DNA of 64,000 nt from Guptibacillus hwajinpoensis (GTDB lineage: Bacteria > Bacillota > Bacilli > Bacillales > Bacillaceae_O), in assembly GCA_016841765.1 (NCBI GenBank), contig JAENYN010000008.1, forward strand, positions 1-64,000, given 5' to 3'. A program made the position numbers and the translations under genes. Below the pieces are notes generated by a model, which saw nothing but the letters and a program-made list of their open reading frames with translations, was not told where the DNA came from and made no database searches. How positions within the stretch are numbered: the stretch's first letter is position 1; every line of letters begins with the position of its first letter. This document shows positions 9,756 through 18,730 of the stretch, in pieces.

Positions 9756-10829
9756 CTATCTCTGGTGGAACCGTTTCCGGTCCCCGGCAATCTTTTTCCA
9801 CTTCGCTTTTTCTTCGAGCTGAGCTTTCTTGTCTGCCTTCCGTTCGAGAAAGGCAAGTTCTTTTTGCAGCTTCACATACGATTCATAGCGTTTTTCTTCG
9901 AGCGATCCGTCATCAATGGCAGCCTTTACCGCACATCCCGGTTCGGAATTATGGCTGCAGTCCCGGAACCGGCAATTCCCGGCAAGCTCTTCGATATCCT
10001 GAAAGCTTGTGCCAATGCTCTCATCCGCCTCCCATAGCTGGAGCTCGCGCATGCCCGGCGTGTCGATGACAAGCCCGCCGCCCGGCAGCACAATCAGCTC
10101 CCGATGGGTTGTCGTATGGCGTCCACGGCCGTCCTCTTCCCTGATTTCCTTCACAAGCTGAACTTCACTTCCGAACAACCGATTTGTCAGGGTAGACTTG
10201 CCGGCACCTGAAGAACCGAGCAATGCCACCGTATTTCCGGCTGCAAGATAGGAATCAAGCTCTTCCATTCCGCTGTCTGCAACAGCACTGATGACATGGA
10301 CAGGGACACCAAATGCCACTGCTTCAACTTCACTGACCTTTTCAGCAATATCCTCGCACAGGTCTGCTTTGCTCAAAATAATGACAGGGTTTGCTCCACT
10401 CTCCCATGCCATGACGAGATAGCGCTCAAGCCTGCGGACGTTGAAATCCTGATTTAAAGCGGTGACAAGGAAAATGGTGTCGACATTCGCAGCTACAATC
10501 TGCTCTTCTGTCGTGCGTCCGGCCGCTTTTCGTGAAAATTTGCTCGTCCGCGGCAATATCGCATGGATCGTCGCCTTCCCTTCATCAGGCCTGGCCGAAA
10601 CAGCGACCCAGTCGCCAACAGCCGGAAAGTCTTCCCGCTCCCCCGCTTCAAACCGCATCCGGCCCGACACCTCAGCCAGCAATTCACCATGCTCTGTCAG
10701 GACCCGGTAGCTTCTCTTATGTTCAAGTGCCACCCGTCCCGGTATATATCCTTCTTTTTCATATTGTTCAAAATGGGTTTTCCATGATTTATTCCAGCCA
10801 TACTGTTCAATCGTTTTTATCAATGTCAT
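9756..10829 (-). CDS. rsgA: Ribosome small subunit-dependent GTPase A (RsgA/YjeQ family)
   Basis: A circularly permuted GTPase that acts in late 30S maturation. The order is diagnostic: an N-terminal OB fold, then G4 (ILSKADLC), then G1 (GSSGAGKSTL), then G3 (DTPGM), then a C-terminal zinc motif C-x5-C-x-H-x5-C in CRFRDCSHNSEPGC. 357 aa. The ATG at 10829 is only 2 nt from AAGGAGG, while the TTG at 10823 has ideal 8-nt spacing, so translation may begin there. In B. subtilis rsgA sits beside prkC and rpe. Here it is isolated, so this may be a second paralog rather than the core copy. Confidence 0.9.
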   Translation of the reverse strand: MTLIKTIEQYGWNKSWKTHFEQYEKEGYIPGRVALEHKRSYRVLTEHGELLAEVSGRMRFEAGEREDFPAVGDWVAVSARPDEGKATIHAILPRTSKFSRKAAGRTTEEQIVAANVDTIFLVTALNQDFNVRRLERYLVMAWESGANPVIILSKADLCEDIAEKVSEVEAVAFGVPVHVISAVADSGMEELDSYLAAGNTVALLGSSGAGKSTLTNRLFGSEVQLVKEIREEDGRGRHTTTHRELIVLPGGGLVIDTPGMRELQLWEADESIGTSFQDIEELAGNCRFRDCSHNSEPGCAVKAAIDDGSLEEKRYESYVKLQKELAFLERKADKKAQLEEKAKWKKIAGDRKRFHQR

Positions 10830-10906
10830 TTCCTCCTTGATTTTAACTCCGATAACAGAACCGCAGTTTAATAAAAAGCAGCGCTTCCATAACCGATAAA
10901 AAAAGA

Positions 10907-10926
10907 GACTGCGCGCAGGCGCAGTC
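10907..10926 (-). terminator. Second terminator behind the 20-codon gene
   Basis: Perfect hairpin GACTGCGC/GCGCAGTC with a 4-nt loop, followed on the minus strand by a T-rich run. Confidence 0.8.
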
Positions 10927-10948
10927 CCGGAAAATTGGGCAAAAAAAG

Positions 10949-10981
10949 GCCGTAGGCGTGCATGGCAACACAGCCCACGGC
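10949..10981 (-). terminator. Terminator directly after the 20-codon gene
   Basis: GCCGTGGGC/GCCTACGGC stem, 15-nt loop, then CTTTTTTT on the minus strand, about 45 bp after the peptide stop codon. Confidence 0.85.
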
Positions 10982-11025
10982 TATAAAAGGATTCATCATG
11001 ACACTGACAATAACGTGCAGACCCT

Positions 11026-11088
11026 CTATTTCGCGGCAGGCTGTGCTATGAAATTAACAATAGGAAACATCATCTCTGCAATTTTCAT
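11026..11088 (-). CDS. Putative 20-residue peptide gene
   Basis: An ATG-to-TAG frame of 20 codons (starts MKIAEMMFPIVNF, ends QPAAK), with the near-ideal ribosome binding site AAAAGGAGGTATGTGTT right before ATG, a promoter-like sequence upstream and two consecutive terminators downstream. The peptide is a short amphipathic or hydrophobic helix with a basic end. I do not recognise a family. Size and context fit tiny sporulation peptides, small membrane-active peptides or a type I toxin, but nothing decides between them. It could also be a leader peptide, although no antiterminator was seen. Confidence 0.6.
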   Translation of the reverse strand: MKIAEMMFPIVNFIAQPAAK

Positions 11089-11119
11089 AACACATACCTC
11101 CTTTTGGTGAAATAAAGAG

Positions 11120-11160
11120 TATCTATTGCGTAGTATATGGCATTATTGGAAAAATGTAAA
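11120..11160 (-). promoter_or_regulatory. Promoter of the 20-codon gene
   Basis: On the minus strand, TTTACA, 17 nt, TATACT fits sigma-A. The same -10 area reads CATATACTA, which also fits the sigma-K pattern CATAnnnTA with an AC about 16 nt upstream. It could therefore be vegetative or mother-cell expressed. Confidence 0.6.
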
Positions 11161-11297
11161 CGGGCAGACACGGAAAAATGAAAAAAGTCTGTTTTTGGCT
11201 GATTGAATGCCTTTCGCACTGCTTTAAAGGTCACATAACCAATCCTGACTTTGGCATGATATAATCAACTTAACAGTATTTTACATAGAAGGGAAGC

Positions 11298-11483
11298 ATG
11301 ACTATGGGCCGCAAAAATTCTTTCAATGATGCCACCGATCATATGACGAATATTGAAGGTTATCCTTCTTCCCGCCCTGCCATGAAATCCTTGCCGCTTG
11401 GAATCCGGATCATCGGATACTTCATGTATGGGTTCCTGGGCATATCCGCCGTTATCACCTTGCTTCTGAAACTCCTTAACTGA
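11298..11483 (+). CDS. Small single-pass membrane protein, unknown function
   Basis: 61 aa: a polar N-terminus (about 1-32) and one membrane segment (about 35-58, IRIIGYFMYGFLGISAVITLLL). GAAGGGAAGC precedes ATG. It stands alone; a convergent hairpin lies just after its stop. No family recognised. Confidence 0.6.
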   Translation: MTMGRKNSFNDATDHMTNIEGYPSSRPAMKSLPLGIRIIGYFMYGFLGISAVITLLLKLLN

Positions 11484-11485
11484 TC

Positions 11486-11512
11486 GAACGGCCTGGTGCT
11501 ACCCGGCCGTTC
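11486..11512. terminator. Hairpin between converging genes
   Basis: GAACGGCC/GGCCGTTC stem with an 11-nt loop between the 61-aa gene and the SGNH hydrolase gene; U-runs are weak. Confidence 0.65.
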
Positions 11513-11513
11513 C

Positions 11514-12269
11514 TTAGTCAGTAACATACTTTTCAATCATGTGTTTCCACAAAAGGTATCCTTCTCCGTTCAGGTGAAGTCCGTCATACGTATAATCAGG
11601 ATTCAATTCTTTTCCCGATGGCGCCAAAAACTGCGGATATAAATTGATAAAGACGGCTGAATATTTATCTGAAAGGTCATTCAAAGCCGCATTCAGTGCC
11701 GTTACATAACGATTGTCCGTTCTTTTATAAAATGTCGTATTGTTTACCGGGAGTACACTCTGGATGAAAATCCGGGTATCAGGGGTTCCATTTTTCAAAC
11801 GGGAAAGAATCAAGTCATAGTCCGCAGCAATATCAGCAACTTTCCGCCCTTCCCTCAAATCGTTAATTCCCACCATTATAAAAACTTTTTCCGGCTGTGC
11901 TTTGATGACAGGGTTCAGGCGGTGAAGGATCGAATACGTGCGGTCACTGTCGATGCCCCTGTTTTTAATGCTGCTATTCTGGAACAGTTCCGCCCACTCA
12001 TTCCGCTGGGTGATGCTGTCTCCCAAAAAAACGATCGAATTTTCATCAGACGGCATAATATCGAATGTTGAGCTTCGGTTAAGATGGTGGCTGTTCGGCA
12101 CATAACTGTCTGCTTGAGCATGGATTTCTGCTTGTCCATTAAGCAATTCGCTGATCGTTGCCCGGACACCGGCTGAACCGTTATTTTTAACATAAACACC
12201 AACTACGCTAACAATTGCCAAATTAAAAAGTAATGATAAAACCAATACAATCTTGCTGCTTGTTTTCAT
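11514..12269 (-). CDS. SGNH/GDSL-family esterase, membrane-anchored or secreted
   Basis: 251 aa. An N-terminal hydrophobic segment (about 8-28) serves as signal or anchor. Block I is IVFLGDSITQR with the nucleophile Ser, block III is VGINDLREG, and block V DGLHLNGEGY carries the catalytic Asp and His, so the whole SGNH triad is present. It probably deacylates a cell-surface lipid, glycan or peptide ester outside the membrane. I chose ATG at 12269 (GGGGATTGGGG upstream) over the GTG at 12287. Substrate unknown. Confidence 0.82.
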   Translation of the reverse strand: MKTSSKIVLVLSLLFNLAIVSVVGVYVKNNGSAGVRATISELLNGQAEIHAQADSYVPNSHHLNRSSTFDIMPSDENSIVFLGDSITQRNEWAELFQNSSIKNRGIDSDRTYSILHRLNPVIKAQPEKVFIMVGINDLREGRKVADIAADYDLILSRLKNGTPDTRIFIQSVLPVNNTTFYKRTDNRYVTALNAALNDLSDKYSAVFINLYPQFLAPSGKELNPDYTYDGLHLNGEGYLLWKHMIEKYVTD

Positions 12270-12453
12270 CCCCAATCCCCGTTTCACCTTGATGTCACTC
12301 TAATCGTAAATGTCCTGTCATATGTTGTAAATAGCAAATACAACGTTATTCATAAAGTTTCCATAAATATGATTTGGATTCATGATTCGGATTTAAAGGC
12401 TCTTATCATAAGCGGGGGATATATAGACCAAAACTTTCGCTGTTCGATTCCGT

Positions 12454-13752
12454 TTACGCTTCAATACCTTTTACAAGAATGCTGAAATCCCTTGATAGTT
12501 GATGCAGGGACTTGCTCATTTGGTCTAAGTGCTCCATTGAAGATATTTGCTGTTCGGTCGAAGCAGCAACTTCCTCTGTGCCTGCTTTTGATTCTTCCAT
12601 GACTTCAGCAATCGTGCCAAACGATTTTTCCATTTCTTCAGAATTTGAAACCAATTCCCGGGAAGAAGAATTGATGCCTTCAATTTCAGACTTGATAGCG
12701 AGTATCGAACTTTTCGTTTGTTCAATTGTCAATTCGGTATGTTTTACGAATTCAACCACCTTATTCATTTCATTTCCATTTAACTTAATCATATCCACAA
12801 TGGATTGGATCCCTTTTTGGATATCTAAAATCAGGGTCTGGATTTTTTCAGTTGAGTCGTTCGATTGGGTTGCCAATTTTCTTACTTCATCGGCAACGAC
12901 ACTGAAACCTTGTCCAGCCTCGCCTGCACGAGCTGCTTCGATGGCAGCGTTCAGAGCCAGTAAATTGGTCTGCCCGGCAATATCTTTAATCATATCCACA
13001 ATCGTATTGACTTCATCTGATTGCTGATATAGATTTTCGACATTTTTAACCGTTTCATTAAGCCGTTCCTGGGTCTGTATTGCTTCAACCAGTGTGCTTT
13101 TTATAGAACGTTCTCCTTCTTGTGCAGAAGCTAAAACTTTCATTGATGAATGATCCACTGATTCCATACTGGAAGAAATTTGCTGGGATGCTGCGGCCAT
13201 ATCTTTGAACTGCTCCAAAATACTTATTATTTGGCTTGTGTTCTGTTCACTCCCTGCCGACATTTGCTGGGCGCTGGAAGCGATTTGGTAAGACGATGCT
13301 TTACTCTCATTTGTATGTCTCTCCAGCAGTTCCGATTGTTCATTCAGATCTTTGCTGGAAACAAGAATCTTTGTTATCAATTCCTGCATCTGGCCAGCAA
13401 GGTCGTTAAACGCCATTCCCAGCTGTCCGAGTTCATCTTTCGTATGGATTTCGGCCCTTTTTGTGAAATCGTTGTTAAGCAGAGAATCAGCCAGGCCAGT
13501 AAGCCTCTGCAAAGGAATCTTTATAAAATATCGAATGGCAAAATAAGCTCCCAAAGATCCGAGGAATATACTGATTAAGGCTGAAGCAATATTTAATGCC
13601 AGTGTATTTTCCAAAAAAAGAGATGCAACACCGATAATTGTTGATTGTAGAGAAATAATCAAAAATAATAATATAACGATGGTTACGGTTAACTTCATTT
13701 GTAAAGTCAGACTTCTGCTGTTCAAGCGTTTAAAAATTGGCGTTTTCTCCAT
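12454..13752 (-). CDS. Methyl-accepting chemotaxis protein without a large extracellular sensor
   Basis: 432 aa. Two closely spaced membrane segments (about 20-45 and 52-75) are followed by a HAMP domain (about 75-130, with [17 protein letters not shown]) and a long coiled-coil signalling domain. The hairpin tip [20 protein letters not shown] is the CheA/CheW contact. There is essentially no periplasmic loop, so any signal is sensed in the membrane, by HAMP, or through a partner. GGGGGCAGGCATCC precedes ATG. It stands alone. Confidence 0.9.
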   Translation of the reverse strand: MEKTPIFKRLNSRSLTLQMKLTVTIVILLFLIISLQSTIIGVASLFLENTLALNIASALISIFLGSLGAYFAIRYFIKIPLQRLTGLADSLLNNDFTKRAEIHTKDELGQLGMAFNDLAGQMQELITKILVSSKDLNEQSELLERHTNESKASSYQIASSAQQMSAGSEQNTSQIISILEQFKDMAAASQQISSSMESVDHSSMKVLASAQEGERSIKSTLVEAIQTQERLNETVKNVENLYQQSDEVNTIVDMIKDIAGQTNLLALNAAIEAARAGEAGQGFSVVADEVRKLATQSNDSTEKIQTLILDIQKGIQSIVDMIKLNGNEMNKVVEFVKHTELTIEQTKSSILAIKSEIEGINSSSRELVSNSEEMEKSFGTIAEVMEESKAGTEEVAASTEQQISSMEHLDQMSKSLHQLSRDFSILVKGIEA

Positions 13753-14130
13753 GGATGCCTGCCCCCTGTGTGTTGAATTCTCAATGGATTGGATACAAAA
13801 ATTATATTTGTCCTAAAAGCATTAAAAACCCCCAATAAATTCCTCCTTCTAAGATACCCAAACAAGTTTCCATCTGTACCCACAAACAAGAATTCCCATA
13901 TCTGTAAATGACAGACTCACGTATTTTATCGGTTGGTGATCATAGTTAGTAAAGCTTTTTATGATTGATATTTATGTGATTTCCAAATCGTGTTTTATCC
14001 ACAGTCTTGTTAACATCGTCGAACAACGAAAAGCATCTTTTAAGCAAATGCTTCGTTAGGCGGTGGCAGAAGCGCAAGTAAAAGCCCACTTAACAGGAAG
14101 ACACCCCTGGCTCGCAATTATCCGTGAAGA

Positions 14131-14254
14131 ACAAAAGTGCAAGGCGCCCGCTTAGCGGCGTACCCCAGGAAGGTAAACTTTCCTTCTAGAGGGGATCACC
14201 GCTTATGACGATAGCCGCTGGCCCTGGAGCTGGATGACTCCCTTCTCGCTTTTT
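14131..14254 (+). repeat. Dispersed intergenic repeat, copy 1
   Basis: About 125 bp sharing GGCGCCCG..TAGCGGC, CTTTCCTTC, GGGGATCACCGCTTATGACG, ATAGCCGCTG and CTGGAGCTGGATGACTCCC with the element at 16411, same orientation. The style (GCGC...CTGGAGCTGGA) is that of a short repeat common in Bacillaceae intergenic DNA. The rest of 13753-14270 shows no convincing gene. Confidence 0.75.
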
Positions 14255-14272
14255 ATTTCCTTACAATAAGTA

Positions 14273-14306
14273 AAAGAGCCGGTCTACAGTAGTAAACCGG
14301 CTCTTT
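14273..14306. terminator. Terminator of the phosphodiesterase gene
   Basis: AAAGAGCCGGT/ACCGGCTCTTT stem with TTTTACTT on the minus-strand exit. Confidence 0.85.
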
Positions 14307-14410
14307 CACCAGGGAAAGAAGGAAGGCCCCTATACACCCTGTCATCTCATGACTTGTGGCAACCGGCTCCTATCCCCGATTAAAGCAGATCAATTCGCTA
14401 AATCAGGTGG

Positions 14411-16318
14411 TTAATGGTCCACTACTGCACGGATCGGCCTCCCTTCCACAAAATCAGGCACCTTTATGCCAAGCATTTCATAGATGGTCGGCGCAATATC
14501 GAGTGTTGAAACCGGATCTATCGTTTTTCCATTCTCATTCCCTTTTCCGGCAGCGAAAAAGACTGCATGCATCTTCTTCCGTTCCGGGTCTCCGCCATGT
14601 GTCCCAAGTCCGGCTGCCGGGGATGACAATTCTTTATGGCCTTCTTCCATCTTAAAGCCCGGCTTCGTAATAACAAGCAAATCACCAGCGTTCGGATGCT
14701 TGACGGATTGGCGGGCACCGATTTCGGTCACATTTTCAAAGGGATTCGTCTCTTTTTGGAAAACAGCTGCAAATAAACTCTTTACATATCCCTTAATTGT
14801 CCCCAGGCTGAATGCAAATCCGGACTTTTCCGGTTCCTTATCCGCCGTATGCTTTTTTGCGGCTGACAGTGGACCATATCCCGGTTCAACCATCACTTCC
14901 GCAAAGAGGCGCTGCACATTTTGTTTCAGCCTCTCATCATCATTTTCCACATACACATAGGCTGCACCGCCATTTGTTATCACGTATGCTTTTGATTTTT
15001 TATAATCAATGCGGCCTTTCTTATCAACTTTAAGCAACCCCGCTTCTTTCAGGATTTTATTGGGATAAACGGCAGTATGAACCGGCTCCATTCCATGGTC
15101 GGACACAATCAGCAGGCGGTCGTCCTGATCAAGTGATTTGTAGGCTTTGCCGGCAGTTTCATCTGCCAATTTATACGCCCATTCGATATATTCCATGTTT
15201 TTTTTCGCATTGTCCGTAGAGTAATCCGGCTGCCGCTCATCCTCCATTAAAAATTGATGTTCTTCGTGATCAATTTGTGGCGTGTAAAACATGAGCAAAT
15301 CCGGATGGTATTTTTTCTTAATGAAAAGAGAAACATCCGTCACCCACGTGACAAAGCGCGAGCTGATTTCTTCATACTCTGACCGTGTGATCCAGCCCTT
15401 TTCCAATGCTTTTGAGTCATCCTGGGCCGGGAAGAACCCGAACCTGTTGGTGATGGTGTTTGCAAAACCTTCAGGACCGTCATATACAGCAGACGTTACA
15501 TCTGTCCGGTAAAGCTGGACGTCCTTCAGTTCTTTATCCGCCTGTTTCATCTTGAACCAGAATCCGCCGTTTTTTCCTTTTTCGATTTCAAGGGGGAGTG
15601 CCCCCCATTCTTTCCGTCCGACGATTTCATCATCCTTATCCACCTGCTTGTCTTCCGAAAAAATGAACGTAGTGTAATCATCAGCCGTTCCTACAGCAAG
15701 GATATGTACAACATGATCACGTTTACCCTCGATGGATATCCTAAATTGGGACTCTTTCAGCGGCAATTCGCTTTCCGGTGCCCCTTTCCAGCCGGAAGCT
15801 TTTGTAAAACGCAAGCTCTCGAGATTGCTCGGAGCCCACGTCTCCCCGTAGTAAACCGAGTAATCGGCCTGTTTTTCAGCTGCGGGGTTGGCACCAGCGA
15901 ACGCAACGGTCGCCGTTGTTTTACCGTGCTTGCGGGCCTTCTGCCACACGGCCGGAACGCCCAATTTGCTGGAAAAAGCAGCATCAATATTTTGCTGTTC
16001 TTTATCGGCATCCTTCCACTTATTGCTCACAAACCCTGTATCATCTGGCGTCGCACCCGTTGCAATCGCCGCATGGGAAGGAGCGGTAAGCGAAGGCGTG
16101 ATTGTTTTTGCATATTTTGCTGTTGTTCCGTTCTTCATGATTTTTTCGATATTCGGAAGTTTATCCTCTGAGACATAGCGGTCAACAAGGTCATCCCGCA
16201 TGCCATCGAATGAAATGACCGTGACGGTGCCGTTTGTCTCTGCATGAGCTGCAGGGACAAGAAAGAGTGTTATGAAAAAAGAAGATAATACTATGTAAAA
16301 AAGTCTTAGTTCTTTCAT
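14411..16318 (-). CDS. Secreted alkaline-phosphatase-superfamily phosphodiesterase
   Basis: 635 aa with a clear signal peptide (about 1-26, ending PAAHAET). The mature protein shows the nucleotide pyrophosphatase/phosphodiesterase core: metal ligand Asp in ISFDGMRDD, nucleophile region TPSLTAPSHAAIATG (Thr), IDHEEHQF and SDHGMEPVH metal sites, and a late GLGTHGG His. It likely hydrolyses extracellular phosphodiesters or pyrophosphates, perhaps for phosphate scavenging. GGGGGAATACCG precedes ATG. It is monocistronic and bracketed by two copies of a dispersed repeat. Confidence 0.85.
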   Translation of the reverse strand: MKELRLFYIVLSSFFITLFLVPAAHAETNGTVTVISFDGMRDDLVDRYVSEDKLPNIEKIMKNGTTAKYAKTITPSLTAPSHAAIATGATPDDTGFVSNKWKDADKEQQNIDAAFSSKLGVPAVWQKARKHGKTTATVAFAGANPAAEKQADYSVYYGETWAPSNLESLRFTKASGWKGAPESELPLKESQFRISIEGKRDHVVHILAVGTADDYTTFIFSEDKQVDKDDEIVGRKEWGALPLEIEKGKNGGFWFKMKQADKELKDVQLYRTDVTSAVYDGPEGFANTITNRFGFFPAQDDSKALEKGWITRSEYEEISSRFVTWVTDVSLFIKKKYHPDLLMFYTPQIDHEEHQFLMEDERQPDYSTDNAKKNMEYIEWAYKLADETAGKAYKSLDQDDRLLIVSDHGMEPVHTAVYPNKILKEAGLLKVDKKGRIDYKKSKAYVITNGGAAYVYVENDDERLKQNVQRLFAEVMVEPGYGPLSAAKKHTADKEPEKSGFAFSLGTIKGYVKSLFAAVFQKETNPFENVTEIGARQSVKHPNAGDLLVITKPGFKMEEGHKELSSPAAGLGTHGGDPERKKMHAVFFAAGKGNENGKTIDPVSTLDIAPTIYEMLGIKVPDFVEGRPIRAVVDH

Positions 16319-16410
16319 CGGTATTCCCCCTGATGTTTTCTAATGAGAAATGCCCGTTTTTTAACCCGCTAAAACATCATTAGGGAAATTGATTGTTCCG
16401 GTCATTCCAT

Positions 16411-16555
16411 GAACAAAAGCGCAGGGCGCCCGAATAGCGGCCTACGCATAAGCGGGGGTACCCGCAGAAAGATGATCTTTCCTTCGGAGGGGATCACCGC
16501 TTATGACGATAGCCGCTGACGCCTGGAGCTGGATGACTCCCTTCACGCTTTTTAT
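16411..16555 (+). repeat. Dispersed intergenic repeat, copy 2
   Basis: About 145 bp, a direct-repeat partner of 14131-14254. It shares GGGGATCACCGCTTATGACG and CTGGAGCTGGATGACTCCC and has a short internal palindrome (GGGGGTACCCGC). Confidence 0.75.
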
Positions 16556-16595
16556 CGACAACACAAAAAACTTATAATTTCCTTAACAACCAAAA

Positions 16596-16629
16596 AAGCA
16601 TCCGGCCCTCTTCTTCAGGCCAGATGCTT
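16596..16629 (-). terminator. Terminator overlapping the alpha/beta hydrolase stop codon
   Basis: AAGCATC-N-GGCC stem with TTTTTTGG on the minus-strand exit. The stop codon lies inside the hairpin. Confidence 0.75.
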
Positions 16630-17415
16630 CTTCTGTCTTTCCGCTTCTTCACACATAAAATCAACGGAAAGTTCATTGAACTCATTCGGTTTTTCAATAT
16701 TACAAATGTGGCCGCAGTTTTTGATGATGACCATTCTGGCACATTCATCAGCCTTCACATCAGCTCTTACGTTTTTCATAAACATATGGTCCTGCTCGCC
16801 CGATAGATAAAGCTTCGGAATACCGGCAGAGGCTTCCGGTACCTTGCTGTATATTGGCTGGGCGGTATGGGCGATTTTAAACCAGCCGAGAAAATCTTGC
16901 CTGTCCATCTTCATAGCTTCTCTGATAAAGGTTTTACGGGACTCGGTGTGGTTTTTCCGCGGCATCATAAACATGGCAAAAATCTTGTAAATCCACATAT
17001 GCGGCACGATATTTTTCACAGCATGGCCGGTGACCAGCATGAGCTTGTCCAACAGCGTCACCCTTGTAATCGCCCCGCCCAATACAGCCGACTTCACCCG
17101 TTCAGGGGCTTTCCGCAAAATCGAATGGGTCAAAACGGCGCCAAGAGAAATGCCGACAAAGTGGGCTTTCTTGATTTTCAGGTGATCGAGCAATTTGATG
17201 ATTTCACCTGCAGCCAGTTCAAAAGTAAAAGCCTCTTTATACTCATGGACACCGGGCGAACGCCCATGACCCGGCAGATGGACAGCCACAACATGAAAAT
17301 GTTTTTTATAGGCTTTCAATTGCTTATAAAAAATGTTTGAACTTCCGCCAATTCCGTGCAGCAAAACGACGGTATCCGATCCTTTGCTTCCTTCGTAAAA
17401 TTTATAGTCCAGCAT
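16615..17415 (-). CDS. Alpha/beta-fold hydrolase
   Basis: 266 aa from the chosen ATG at 17415, which has AAAAGGGGAAACG upstream; the frame also opens from a TTG at 17436 without a good site. Triad: Ser in FVGISLGAV (nucleophile elbow), Asp in LSGEQDHMF and His in NCGHICNIE. The oxyanion HG is in LLHGIGGSSN. Similar proteins are esterases, lactonases or thioesterases; the substrate cannot be read from sequence. Confidence 0.85.
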   Translation of the reverse strand: MLDYKFYEGSKGSDTVVLLHGIGGSSNIFYKQLKAYKKHFHVVAVHLPGHGRSPGVHEYKEAFTFELAAGEIIKLLDHLKIKKAHFVGISLGAVLTHSILRKAPERVKSAVLGGAITRVTLLDKLMLVTGHAVKNIVPHMWIYKIFAMFMMPRKNHTESRKTFIREAMKMDRQDFLGWFKIAHTAQPIYSKVPEASAGIPKLYLSGEQDHMFMKNVRADVKADECARMVIIKNCGHICNIEKPNEFNELSVDFMCEEAERQKKHLA

Positions 17416-17570
17416 CGTTTCCCCTTTTTTACTCAATGTATTTTTCGTTGTGTTTTGACATTTTCATCATCCAGGTCTAGTTAATATTCTATATTCACAT
17501 CTTGGGGACTTTCAAAACTGACATTTATTTTATCATATAAAGCCGTGGACATGCTCTGGCAATATCAAGA

Positions 17571-17603
17571 AGCGTCCCGCTCCAGCAAGGCGAGCAGGAC
17601 GCT
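17571..17603. terminator. Intergenic hairpin
   Basis: AGCGTCCCGCTC/GAGCAGGACGCT with a short loop; probably ends the small membrane gene on its right. T-runs are weak in both directions. Confidence 0.6.
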
Positions 17604-17686
17604 CTTTACTTTAAACAGGTCAGAGACGGCAGCAGCTGAGAAAAAACACAAAGGAACCAATAGATAGAGAAGCCATAGCCAACTCC

Positions 17687-18043
17687 TTAAAACGGATATA
17701 GTAAAGCTAAAATTGTGCATACTCCACTCCAAACGGAGGGGATTAATAAGGAACGCCTTCTTAATACAGGAATCCTAAAACTGAATAAAAAGAGTAAAAT
17801 CGACCCGATTAATAAAATATTCGTTAAGGTCAGATACTCACCGTTATAAATGCCTATAGTAAGAATAAGACCATATGAAAACGAGGTAACATTTACTATG
17901 TGTATAAATACGATTCTTTGCGCTCTGGCAGTTAAGGTTGGAAAAAACAAAATATATAGTCCACTGATTGAATATGCGATGATGGATGTTACTAATAGAA
18001 AGATAGTTGGTAAAAATAAGACATTATAAAGCGTGAGCTCCAT
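17687..18043 (-). CDS. Small multi-pass membrane protein, unknown function
   Basis: 118 aa with about four hydrophobic segments (about 8-32, 43-62, 72-88, 98-116) separated by short basic loops (LRRRS). No motif recognised. It is AT-richer than the genes on its left and marks the start of the decayed toxin region. Confidence 0.6.
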   Translation of the reverse strand: MELTLYNVLFLPTIFLLVTSIIAYSISGLYILFFPTLTARAQRIVFIHIVNVTSFSYGLILTIGIYNGEYLTLTNILLIGSILLFLFSFRIPVLRRRSLLIPSVWSGVCTILALLYPF

Positions 18044-18167
18044 TTCAATCCCCTTTTCAAAAGAAGCTGACTTTTTTTAACCTCTTTTTATTAATTCATT
18101 CATATAGTGTGCCGCTTTTTTTATTGCCACCGGCCCTTCCAGTTTGAAAGACTTGAGCTCTTTCTAC

Positions 18168-18228
18168 CTGTTATATCGGCGGCCTGCCGGACGCTTTTTA
18201 ACACATTTTCTGTTCACAGGATTACGGC
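18168..18228 (-). pseudogene. Fragment of a peptidoglycan-binding cassette
   Basis: The piece TTATATCGGCGGCCTGC, followed by a decayed stretch ending ACATTTTCTGTT, resembles the end of the first peptidoglycan-binding domain at about 26335-26385. It is a short leftover of the cassette family repeated to the right, with no open frame. The rest of 18044-18440 has no supportable gene. Confidence 0.4.
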
Positions 18229-18438
18229 CAAATACAATTAGCCCTCTTTGTTCTGATAACGTTGACAGAGTGTATTTGGAATTAATCAAGACGGAGCAGC
18301 CCCCACTATAATAATCGAGAAATGAAAGTAAACAAAGAGACGATGAATGGTGACAGTTTATGTTCAATGGGGAGCAACAATAAGGAGAGAAAAGCTGTAT
18401 CTGGCTTATCAAGATACCATCTGTGTAAATAAACAGAA

Positions 18439-18481
18439 CCAATCCTCCTGATGAATTTTCTAAGAAACTCAGGAGGATTGG
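18439..18481. terminator. Strong hairpin
   Basis: CCAATCCTCCTGA/TCAGGAGGATTGG, 13-bp perfect arms with a 17-nt loop, just after the broken small gene at 18490. Confidence 0.8.
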
Positions 18482-18489
18482 AATAAAAT

Positions 18490-18687
18490 CTATTTCATTC
18501 TAAAAGTTAGTAATTTATATAGAAATAAAGGGCCTAAAGTAAAAAACAGTAAAAAAATGATCGTTAACGTTAATTTTTGTTCTATAACATAATCATTGTT
18601 TCCAAAAAGGGTGGAAGATAATGTAACAATTAAACTACTTATGGAAAATATTTAAAAAAAGTACTTTATCATTTTCTTGGTGTTCAT
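18490..18687 (-). pseudogene. Small membrane-protein gene with an in-frame stop
   Basis: GGGGATATTTAA precedes ATG, then 11 codons (MNTKKMIKYFF), TAA, and the same frame stays open for 53 more codons to TAG. The downstream part has two hydrophobic segments (IFSISSLIVTLSSTLFG and LTLTIIFLLFFTLGPLFLY). A single base change would restore a 65-aa protein. The stop lies in a run of seven T, so slippage or a sequencing error is possible. Confidence 0.6.
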
Positions 18688-18730
18688 TTAAATATCCCCT
18701 TTTCTGTACAGACCTATAGGAAGAACCAAC

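Noticed and set aside
13753-14130. Possible small genes in the gap before the phosphodiesterase
   Set aside because: Short broken frames with no ribosome site; only the chemoreceptor promoter region and a dispersed repeat are visible.
18164-18442. 92-aa open frame in the decayed region
   Set aside because: No ribosome site, spans a toxin-cassette fragment and ends inside a hairpin; no coding character.
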